Source: Gammaproteobacteria bacterium
GTDB lineage: Bacteria; Pseudomonadota; Gammaproteobacteria; DSM-16500
Direction of reading: 5' to 3'
NCBI GenBank assembly: GCA_021323555.1
Contig: JAJONP010000026.1
Coordinates: 1-17,345, forward strand
DNA: 17,345 bases
The notes beneath the pieces were generated by a model. It searched no databases. It worked only from the letters and a program-made list of their open reading frames with translations, and had not been told where the DNA came from. Each line of letters opens with the position of its first letter. Within the stretch, counting starts at the first letter, position 1. The translations under genes were made by a program, and so were the position numbers. Of the stretch, positions 7,398 to 14,111 are shown in pieces.

Positions 7398-8234
7398 TTG
7401 ACTGAAGTTATTGTTGTTACCTCTGGTAAAGGAGGCGTGGGGAAAACCACGAGTAGCGCTGCGCTCGGAACGGGTTTGGCATTGAAGGGTTACCGCACGG
7501 TTGTGGTCGATTTTGATGTCGGTTTGCGCAATTTGGACTTAATCATGGGCTGTGAACGCAGAGTTGTTTACGATTTGGTCAATGTCGTGAAACAAGAAGC
7601 CAACTTAAATCAAGCGCTAATTAAAGATAAACGTCTGGAAGAGTTATATATACTGCCTGCCTCCCAAACCCGCGACAAAGATGCGTTGGACATAGACGGC
7701 GTAGCACGTGTTATAGACGAGCTCAAAGCAGCTAATTTTGATTACATCATCTGCGACTCCCCTGCCGGTATAGAAAAAGGCGCGTTAATGGCACTTTATT
7801 TTGCAGATCGAGCAATCGTTGTAACTAACCCAGAAGTGTCTTCTGTGCGCGATTCCGACCGTATATTGGGCATTTTAGCCAGTAAGTCCAAGCGGGCGGA
7901 AGAAAAATTAGAGCCCATACGCGAACATTTGTTGGTAACCCGTTACTCTCCTGGCCGCGTTGAACGCGGTGATATGTTGGCCTTAAGCGACATAGAAGAA
8001 TTATTGGCTATTCCTTTATTGGGGGTTATTCCCGAATCCCTGGCCGTATTACGCGCCTCTAATTCGGGTATTCCCGTCACTTTCGATCAAGAAAGCGATG
8101 CCGGTCAAGCTTATTTAGATGCCGTGGATCGCTTCTTAGGCCATAAGGTTCCTTTGCGCTTTGTGAATACTAAAAAACGTACATTCTTAGAGCGCATCTT
8201 CAAATCCAAAGATAAAGAAGGGGCCACCGCATGA
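7398..8234 (+). CDS. minD: Septum site-determining ATPase MinD
   Basis: A 278-aa ParA/MinD-family ATPase, slightly longer than E. coli MinD (270). It has the deviant Walker A SGKGGVGKTT (residues 9-18) with signature Lys11 and catalytic Lys16, the DFDVGLRNLDLIMGCERR switch I region (38-55), and the CDSPAGIEKGA Walker B/switch II motif near residue 120. The C-terminus (about 255-270, TFLERIFKSKDK) forms the amphipathic membrane-targeting helix. ATP-bound MinD dimerises on the membrane and, with MinE, oscillates to confine FtsZ inhibition to the poles. The start is TTG: AGGA (7384-7387) lies 10 bp upstream and no in-frame ATG exists at the position where MinD homology begins. The gene overlaps minE by 4 bp. 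The usual upstream partner minC is not adjacent. Confidence 0.97.
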   Translation: MTEVIVVTSGKGGVGKTTSSAALGTGLALKGYRTVVVDFDVGLRNLDLIMGCERRVVYDLVNVVKQEANLNQALIKDKRLEELYILPASQTRDKDALDIDGVARVIDELKAANFDYIICDSPAGIEKGALMALYFADRAIVVTNPEVSSVRDSDRILGILASKSKRAEEKLEPIREHLLVTRYSPGRVERGDMLALSDIEELLAIPLLGVIPESLAVLRASNSGIPVTFDQESDAGQAYLDAVDRFLGHKVPLRFVNTKKRTFLERIFKSKDKEGATA

Positions 8235-8542
8235 GTTGGATAGACTTATTCCGCAATAAAAAACGCAATACCGCGGCTACCGCCAAAGAGCGCTTGCAGA
8301 TCGTGATTTCTCACGAGCGTACACGTCAATCGCAACCTGATCTGATCAGCGCCATGCAAACGGAGATCTTGAACATTATTGCCAAATATTTAGGCATTCC
8401 TAGTGATAAAATTCAAGAACAAGTTAAAGTAGATGTAGAACGTCGTGGCGAGCATTCCGTGTTAGAACTCAATATTACCCTACCAGAATCCGCTCATAAA
8501 GTCCTACCTAAAGAAAAAGAAATTGCTGTTGAAGGCGCTTAA
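8231..8542 (+). CDS. minE: Cell division topological specificity factor MinE
   Basis: A 103-aa protein, slightly longer than the usual 85-90. The N-terminal MSWIDLF segment is the membrane-binding helix. Residues about 19-33 (KERLQIVISHERTRQ) are the MinD-contacting region that converts from helix to strand. The rest (about 34-95, with the conserved DLISAMQTEIL and EVLELNITLP-like strands) is the dimerising topological-specificity domain. MinE stimulates MinD ATPase and restricts the division inhibitor to cell poles. The start ATG overlaps the minD stop (ATGA), so translation is coupled; GAAGGGG lies just upstream inside minD. Confidence 0.96.
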   Translation: MSWIDLFRNKKRNTAATAKERLQIVISHERTRQSQPDLISAMQTEILNIIAKYLGIPSDKIQEQVKVDVERRGEHSVLELNITLPESAHKVLPKEKEIAVEGA

Positions 8543-8543
8543 T

Positions 8544-8696
8544 TTATCTCAATCTATTTAGAAGATTCACTATAACTGTTCTCCTCGGCCCTCTAACGAT
8601 CGCGGCTCCGTTCACCGTGTTCATCCCACTTTTGAAGTTTGGATCACCGAGATTACATATTCCTCGCTCTAGTAAGCCCCTATAATTTCTTTCGGT
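8544..8696 (-). other. Short open fragment without start codon, possible gene remnant
   Basis: Minus-strand codons from just after a TAA (8699-8697) to a TAA (8546-8544) read 50 residues, including YRGLLERGICNLGDPNF and VNGAAIVRGPRRTVIV. The mix of residues and higher G+C look more protein-like than the surroundings. There is no initiation codon at the upstream end; the only ATG is at codon 25, without a clear ribosome binding site. It may be a remnant of a larger gene or a repeat that happens to be open. I cannot assign it. It lies downstream of the 623-aa gene on the same strand. Confidence 0.25.
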
Positions 8697-8706
8697 TTAA
8701 GGGGGC
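8676..8706. terminator. Hairpin between convergent minE and 623-aa genes
   Basis: GCCCCT (8676-8681) pairs with GGGGGC (8701-8706), five Watson-Crick pairs plus one wobble. A TAA/TTA pair extends it inward past a mismatch. Its place between convergent genes suits a bidirectional terminator, but neither side has a T-run, so intrinsic termination is doubtful. Confidence 0.3.
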
Positions 8707-8724
8707 AATCAAGCTATTGATAAT

Positions 8725-10596
8725 TTAATGCTTATTATTCAATGACTTATTACAAGTCGCGCTATCCCCCACTACGACGGTGGGCGAATTAAAGTTTGGA
8801 TTAGCTCCTCCAAAGAGAGCAGCTGACTTAGATTCTGCAATAATCTTTTGGGCAGACTTTACCTGGAATCCCGGTATAGCAGTAATAGCACCTCCATCTC
8901 GCTTTTTTTCTCCTTGTACAAGCTCTATTTCACGTTTAGCATCTTCCTGTGCAATAGGCGCTCTAATTTCCTTTACTTTATTTTCAATCCCATAAATATA
9001 TTCCTCACTAGATTTCTTACAGGCTGCCACGTCCTTGTTGTGCCACCATGCGAAGCCTACGCTTGCTATTGAGCTTATCAGCAGTGCCCCTAATACTGGC
9101 AGGGCTGTAGGGGGTGAAAGCGCTAAGGCAACGGCAGTACTTATCAATGGAATAGCACCTAATCCCCCTGTTACCACTAGAACGCCAGTAACCAGCGCCA
9201 CGCTAAAGCACACAGCCAAGGTTATTCCCACCGTTTTGGATGCCTTATAAGCCCATTCCTTTTGAGGGGAGATGGTATTTGCATTCTTTTGAAAGGCTTC
9301 ACGCCAATTCTGTTCTGGGTAGACAGGTTCAAATTTAAATTTTTTTGGTATCGCAAGAGAAGTCATACGATTTATCAATTCTAGATTGATCCGCTCCAGG
9401 GACTTTTTGATAATTTCAGGGGGAATATGCTTCTTATGGATGTATTTTTCTATCTCTTCGGGGGATATTTTTATTCTTAGGGCTATAGGATCGGCTTTAG
9501 AGAAAAGGTGCTCTAAGATAAGTCCATTTAAAACCAAAGCGCTTTCACAAGCCTCTTCATCCCTATATTTTTTGTTGAGAGCAACATGACAATATTTTTC
9601 TAATAGCTCAAGTGTTTGGTAGAAATAGTTAGCCTGTTCAATACTCGCTTGTGTAGACCAGCCATTTTGAATGCGCTCTATCAGTATGTGCAATGCGTAA
9701 ATAGAATCTTCTTTATTCTTAGGCAATTCTGCTGCTATCTGCTGCAATTTGGCGTGGCAAAGAAAGTTAATGCGCATAATGTGCTCTTTTTCCTCATCTC
9801 GTTTTTCATAATCAATTCTGGCTTGTTGAGCAGCCGCACGTATTTTACTACTAAAAGTTCTAACGAGAGCTTCATCAGAAGATTGCATATAAACTTTATC
9901 ACACTTTGGGTCTATTTCCCCATCTTCTTTTAGGCGAAATGAGAACGTAGAAGAGATTTGAATGGGATCAGCATAGTGATGCAGCTGATTATCGTTAATA
10001 CTTTTAAGATCATTTATTATATAAGTGTCGGTTAAAGAAAAGCTTTGACCATCCTCTGACACTGTAATTAAAATTTCCCTCGAATTATAACCCAGCCCAT
10101 TTTGTGGAAACCCAAGCCCATATTCATTCATTAAAATAGTTTGCAGTATTTTTTTTAAAGGACAACGCAGCAACGACCCTTGATTTAAATTATAGAGTAA
10201 AAATTCACGTAATGGAGGAGCCAAGTTCTCTGGAAAGAGCGCTTTAACTTTTTCAGCTTCATTGCGCTTTTCTAACTTCTTATTTTTTTCTATCTCTGTA
10301 TCTTCTTCCAGCACCTCCAAATCACATGAACTATCTTGCAAAAGGCCCTTATTAATCGCTACTTTTGCTATTTCATCTCTTAATATCAAACCCTTACTTA
10401 ACGACAAGTTCTCAACAATAAAAATAATATTCATGCGTTCGCTATCGCACGCGGTTTGAGAAATGCCTAGGCTCTTAGCATTAGGGATTGCGTAATTAGG
10501 AAGATCAAACCAATATTCTAAATCTGGAACTGTAGGAATATATCCCATTGGGTACAGTTGCGTGGGAATGTTGCTGAATTCACATGTTTTAGACAA
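8725..10596 (-). CDS. Hypothetical membrane-anchored protein, 623 aa (candidate effector)
   Basis: I do not recognise a family. Residues 1-450 are soluble and mixed, with a charged helix at about 98-118 and helical stretches at about 250-410. Residues about 454-517 contain three closely spaced hydrophobic stretches (454-475, 476-494, 498-516) rich in Gly, Ala, Val and Leu, enough for a membrane hairpin or three spans. A charged helix follows (about 520-565), then a Gly/Asn/Ser/Thr-rich tail (about 585-623). No N-terminal signal peptide is present. Large soluble part, late hydrophobic hairpin and polar C-terminal tail are the plan of many Dot/Icm effectors that insert into host membranes; this is inference. 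The start is TTG with GGAGG 8-9 bp upstream and no in-frame ATG before it. The promoter carries a PmrA-like tandem site (10645-10661). A WST-x-A motif (residues 313-317) has a look-alike in the 1622-aa protein (311-315). Confidence 0.78.
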   Translation of the reverse strand: MSKTCEFSNIPTQLYPMGYIPTVPDLEYWFDLPNYAIPNAKSLGISQTACDSERMNIIFIVENLSLSKGLILRDEIAKVAINKGLLQDSSCDLEVLEEDTEIEKNKKLEKRNEAEKVKALFPENLAPPLREFLLYNLNQGSLLRCPLKKILQTILMNEYGLGFPQNGLGYNSREILITVSEDGQSFSLTDTYIINDLKSINDNQLHHYADPIQISSTFSFRLKEDGEIDPKCDKVYMQSSDEALVRTFSSKIRAAAQQARIDYEKRDEEKEHIMRINFLCHAKLQQIAAELPKNKEDSIYALHILIERIQNGWSTQASIEQANYFYQTLELLEKYCHVALNKKYRDEEACESALVLNGLILEHLFSKADPIALRIKISPEEIEKYIHKKHIPPEIIKKSLERINLELINRMTSLAIPKKFKFEPVYPEQNWREAFQKNANTISPQKEWAYKASKTVGITLAVCFSVALVTGVLVVTGGLGAIPLISTAVALALSPPTALPVLGALLISSIASVGFAWWHNKDVAACKKSSEEYIYGIENKVKEIRAPIAQEDAKREIELVQGEKKRDGGAITAIPGFQVKSAQKIIAESKSAALFGGANPNFNSPTVVVGDSATCNKSLNNKH

Positions 10597-10628
10597 CTTC
10601 TCATCCTCCGTTAAATAACTGTAGAGTC

Positions 10629-10661
10629 AGTATACTCAAAGGAGCTTAAGAGAAACTGAAG
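10629..10661 (-). promoter_or_regulatory. PmrA-box-like promoter of the 623-aa gene
   Basis: On the minus strand: CTTCAG (10661-10656), 5 bp, CTTAAG (10650-10645), 10 bp, TATACT (10634-10629). The geometry is identical to the promoter of the 1622-aa gene. CTTAAG is the core half-site of PmrA-type regulators and CTTCAG differs from it by one base. No good -35 hexamer is present at 17 bp, which fits an activator-dependent promoter. Transcription would start near 10622, leaving a leader of about 26 nt before the TTG start. Confidence 0.55.
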
Positions 10662-10785
10662 GAAAATGACTTTCTGTATTTTACGAAAATTTCGTACAAA
10701 TTATCAGGAAATCGATTGGACGTTGTTTTACGGTACTACTTGCCCCGTATGAAAGAAAAGATAATATGGCAGTAATAACCTACCA

Positions 10786-10945
10786 TTATTGCGAACAAGT
10801 GACACAATCCAGGAAAAAGTTAGTTAATGAACGGTATATCGCTTACAGCTGGCCTATAAATAACGCGGAAACTTATAGAACTGTGGTGTTTACCCCTGGA
10901 TTGCTTCGCCTGGCTCGCTGCGCTCACTGGCTCGCAATGACGAAG
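10786..10945. repeat. Inverted pair of interspersed repeat arms, copy 2
   Basis: The right arm (10893-10945) runs from CCCCTGGATTGCTTCGCC to GGCTCGCAATGACG. The left arm (10786-10813) is a shortened, inverted match: ATTGCGAACAAGTGA agrees at 13 of 15 positions with the inverse of the right arm, and ACAATCCAGG at 9 of 10. About 80 bp lies between them. The element is thus a decayed foldback structure of the same type as copy 1 (878-990). It lies between the promoter of the 623-aa gene and the end of nuoN. An apparent plus-strand frame here (10766-11026) only reads through the repeat and into antisense nuoN. Confidence 0.55.
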
Positions 10946-10982
10946 TTCAGTGCAATTTTTAACTATGTCTTAGGTAAAGTTT

Positions 10983-12428
10983 TTACGCCAGAAACGCCCT
11001 CTGGCATAATTCAATCATCGTCGTAGGAAATAACCCCAGGAAAAACACCGCTAAGCCATTGATACTAATAGCCAATTGGGCATCGAAGGATTCTAATATC
11101 ACAGGCGTTTTGTCTATAGGTTCATCAAAATACATCACCTTAACAACGCGCAGATAGTAATAAGCGCCTATGATGGCAAAGACCAAAGCCACTGCTGGTA
11201 ACCAAACGATATGAGCCTGGACCAAGGATTCTAATACCCCTACTTTTGCGAAAAAGCCTACACTGGGCGGCACACCAGCCATAGAAAACATGATGAGCAG
11301 CATCATTAAAGCGAGCCACGGATTACGTGTGTTTAAGCCCTTAAAATCATCGATTTTTTCTAATTCAAAGCCCTTATTGCTTAGCAGCGTGATAACCCCA
11401 AAAGCACCCAAGGACATCACCACATACATGATGATGTAAAACAATGCCGAGCCGTAGCCTCTAGATGTACCTGCTATTAAACCCAATAGCATATACCCCA
11501 TATTAGCAATAGAAGAATAAGCCAACATGCGTTTAATATTATCTTGAGCTATGGCGATGATATTTCCTACTGCCATAGACAATACCGCCACTGCGATCAG
11601 CAAATATTGCCATTGCGGAAACAACGCGGGCATGGCTTCTACCAATAAGCGCAGTAATAATGCAAAGCCCGCCAATTTAGGCGCCGTAGAGATAAATAAG
11701 GCCATGGCGTTGGGTGCACCCTCATACACATCGGGTACCCACATATGAAAGGGGGCTACCCCTAATTTAAATAAAGCCCCGGCGGCAATGAATACTAGGC
11801 CTACCGTTAACATCATCGGTTGAGAATCCACCGACAAGCTCATCATGGATACAATTTCTTGTAGATTGAGACTTTGGCAAGCGCCATAGATTAAGGACAT
11901 ACCATACAACAAAAAGCCAGAGGCAATTGCGCCCATAATAAAATACTTCATCGCGGCTTCTTGGCAAACAGGACGATTCTGACGCAAGGCAATCATGGCG
12001 TATAAAGGCAAAGAAAATACTTCTAAGCCTAAATACAAAGTTAAGAAACTGTATGCCGATACCAACACTTGCATCCCTAAAGCGCTGAACAATACCAATA
12101 AATAAAATTCACCGTGTGCAATTGCCTTATCGCGTATATAAGGGCGGCTATACATCAGCACGAACACCGTAGATAATAAAATAAATATTTTTAAGAGTAG
12201 ACTTTCTGGATCCAGTATAAAACTACCATCGAAGGTAATCTCAGTAGGATGGCCATATAAAGAGATGGCAATCACCGTTGCCCCCAATAAAGTGATTTGC
12301 GTTAAAAAATAAGTAATACCACGATTTTGTTTGTCAAAAAACAAATAGGCCAACATAACCACGCAAATCATGCCTAAGGTGAACATTTCGCCTATTGCAG
12401 GCAAAAAATCAGGGGCTGTAAAATTCAT
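10983..12428 (-). CDS. nuoN: NADH-quinone oxidoreductase subunit N
   Basis: A 481-aa polytopic membrane protein of the Mrp-antiporter-like complex I subunits, near the usual length (about 480-485). It forms one of three proton-translocating modules of the membrane arm. Visible key residues are Glu136 in LGLEVFSLPLYA and Lys221 in ALFKLGVAPFHMWVPDVYEGAP, corresponding to the channel Glu and Lys of the family. The start has GAGGG about 7-8 bp before ATG. It is the last gene of the operon, 15 bp after nuoM. A short GCCAGA/TCTGGC hairpin overlaps the stop codon but has no T-run, so I see no clear intrinsic terminator. Confidence 0.97.
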   Translation of the reverse strand: MNFTAPDFLPAIGEMFTLGMICVVMLAYLFFDKQNRGITYFLTQITLLGATVIAISLYGHPTEITFDGSFILDPESLLLKIFILLSTVFVLMYSRPYIRDKAIAHGEFYLLVLFSALGMQVLVSAYSFLTLYLGLEVFSLPLYAMIALRQNRPVCQEAAMKYFIMGAIASGFLLYGMSLIYGACQSLNLQEIVSMMSLSVDSQPMMLTVGLVFIAAGALFKLGVAPFHMWVPDVYEGAPNAMALFISTAPKLAGFALLLRLLVEAMPALFPQWQYLLIAVAVLSMAVGNIIAIAQDNIKRMLAYSSIANMGYMLLGLIAGTSRGYGSALFYIIMYVVMSLGAFGVITLLSNKGFELEKIDDFKGLNTRNPWLALMMLLIMFSMAGVPPSVGFFAKVGVLESLVQAHIVWLPAVALVFAIIGAYYYLRVVKVMYFDEPIDKTPVILESFDAQLAISINGLAVFFLGLFPTTMIELCQRAFLA

Positions 12429-12443
12429 TATGATCCCTCGTAT

Positions 12444-13961
12444 TTATAACTTACTGGTAGTAGACAATTCTAATAAATGCCCTATAGATGTATGAAATAC
12501 GCTCAAGAGCGCATTGGGATAAACGCCTATAAAAATAACTAAGAAGGCTAAGATAAATAATACCGTATATTCCGGCATTTCTAAATCGTGCATCTTTTCC
12601 ACCCCTTCTGCCACTACCTTCCCAAAGAAGACGCGTTTATACATCCATAAGGTATAAGTTGCTGACAATACCAAGGTCGTAGCAGCAAACAAGGTAATGA
12701 CATAACTCGCCTTAAAGCTGCCTAGGATAATTAAAAATTCACCTACAAAACCAGAGGTGCCGGGCAAGCCTACATTCGCCAAGGCAAATAACATGAAAAA
12801 AGCGGCAAACATCGGCATTTTATGGGCGACGCCGCCAAAAGCATTGATCTCACGGCTATGCAAGCGCTCATATAACACCCCTACTCCCAAGAACATAGCA
12901 CCGGTGCTAAAAGCATGCGATAACATTTGCACCATGCCCCCTTCCAACGTTAAATAGGCATCATGTACATCACCAGTTTTGGCGATAATTTTGTAAATCA
13001 CAAAACAAGCAAGCGTGGTAAAACCCATATGCGCCACCGATGAATACGCGATTAGACGTTTCATATCCGTCTGCCCTACCGCTACCACAGCAATGTAGAC
13101 GATGGCGATCAGCGATAAAACTACCATCAAGCCCGCTAAGTGCTGGCTTGCATCCGGTGTAATGGGCATACTAAAACGTAAAATGCCATAAATACCCATT
13201 TTTAACATTAACGCCGCCAACACCACCGAACCGCCCGCAGGGGCTTCGGTATGCGCATCGGGTAACCATGTGTGCACAGGCCACATAGGGATCTTCACTG
13301 CAAAAGCCAATAAGAAGGCAATGAAAATATACACCTGCTCGGTCATGGTCAATTTAATGGTATAAAAACTTAAAATATTAAAATCGGTGGTTTTAGTTCT
13401 TAAATACAGTAAGGCAATTAACATTAATGCCGAGCCTAAAAAAGTATAGAGAAAGAACTTAATAGAAGCATAGGTTCGTCTAGAGCCACCCCACATGCCT
13501 ATGCAAAGATACATAGGAATCAACATCCCTTCCCAAAACACATAAAACAAAATCGCATCTAAGGATTCAAATACCCCTACCATCATGCCCTGCATGATCA
13601 AAAATGCCGCCATATATTGAGCTACATTTTTCTTAATAGGCCGCCACGAGGCTATTACCACTAAAAAAGTCGTGATGGTGGATAGAATAACCATTAATAC
13701 CGAGATACCATCTACGCCCAATTGATAATGCACCCCAAATTTGGCAATCCAATCTACGTTTTCTATAAATTGCATATTGGCTGTAGTCTTATCAAAACCC
13801 AGATACAGGGGCACACACAAGAGTAAATTGATAAAAGCAGTCAACAGCGCTATACAACGCGCACGCGTAGCTTTGCGATCATCGCCTGCAAACATACAGG
13901 CAATACCGCCTATAACCGGTACCCAAATAATCAAACTGAGTAGAGGAACATCAGTGAACAT
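12444..13961 (-). CDS. nuoM: NADH-quinone oxidoreductase subunit M
   Basis: A 505-aa antiporter-like membrane subunit of complex I, normal in length. The channel residues are present: Glu144 in FWEGMLIPMY, Lys223 in FAVKIPMWPVHTWLPDAHTEAP, and Lys254 in the following helix. It couples quinone reduction to proton pumping together with NuoL and NuoN. AAGGA stands 7 bp before the ATG. Unlike the other junctions of this operon, it is separated from nuoL by 150 bp that are largely filled by a long palindrome (13979-14099), so its ribosome binding site lies directly after that structure in the transcript. Confidence 0.98.
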   Translation of the reverse strand: MFTDVPLLSLIIWVPVIGGIACMFAGDDRKATRARCIALLTAFINLLLCVPLYLGFDKTTANMQFIENVDWIAKFGVHYQLGVDGISVLMVILSTITTFLVVIASWRPIKKNVAQYMAAFLIMQGMMVGVFESLDAILFYVFWEGMLIPMYLCIGMWGGSRRTYASIKFFLYTFLGSALMLIALLYLRTKTTDFNILSFYTIKLTMTEQVYIFIAFLLAFAVKIPMWPVHTWLPDAHTEAPAGGSVVLAALMLKMGIYGILRFSMPITPDASQHLAGLMVVLSLIAIVYIAVVAVGQTDMKRLIAYSSVAHMGFTTLACFVIYKIIAKTGDVHDAYLTLEGGMVQMLSHAFSTGAMFLGVGVLYERLHSREINAFGGVAHKMPMFAAFFMLFALANVGLPGTSGFVGEFLIILGSFKASYVITLFAATTLVLSATYTLWMYKRVFFGKVVAEGVEKMHDLEMPEYTVLFILAFLVIFIGVYPNALLSVFHTSIGHLLELSTTSKL

Positions 13962-13978
13962 ACCATTTTCCTTCTTGC

Positions 13979-14099
13979 CGAAAACCCCATATTTGGCGCA
14001 TCTTGCGCGTAAATTTGAACCGAAAAATGCGCATTTATGGCGTTATAAACTCCGCTTTTTCAGTTCAAATTTACGCCCAATCCAAATCGGGACTTTTCG
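13979..14099. repeat. Long imperfect palindrome between nuoL and nuoM
   Basis: Left arm 13979-14038 and right arm 14045-14099 are inverted copies around a 6-nt centre. The core GCGTAAATTTGAAC (14007-14020 and inverse 14063-14076), followed by a one-base mismatch and GAAAAA, is identical at 20 of 21 positions. Outer ends CGAAAA-N2-CC-N2-ATTTGG also match, with a few bases gained in the left arm. The element fills nearly the whole nuoL-nuoM gap, starting 3 bp upstream of the nuoM ribosome binding site and ending 12 bp from the nuoL stop. In mRNA it would form a hairpin of roughly 55-60 nt per side. It resembles a foldback (MITE-like or REP-like) insertion; family unknown. Confidence 0.85.
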
Positions 14100-14111
14100 T
14101 ATATTTATACA

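Noticed and set aside
10980..11010. Hairpin at the end of nuoN as an intrinsic terminator
   Set aside because: GCCAGA/TCTGGC is followed by an A-run, not a T-run, on the coding strand, so it lacks the features of an intrinsic terminator.
10766..11026. 86-aa plus-strand open frame
   Set aside because: Its middle is the dispersed repeat and its end is antisense to nuoN; no family features are visible.
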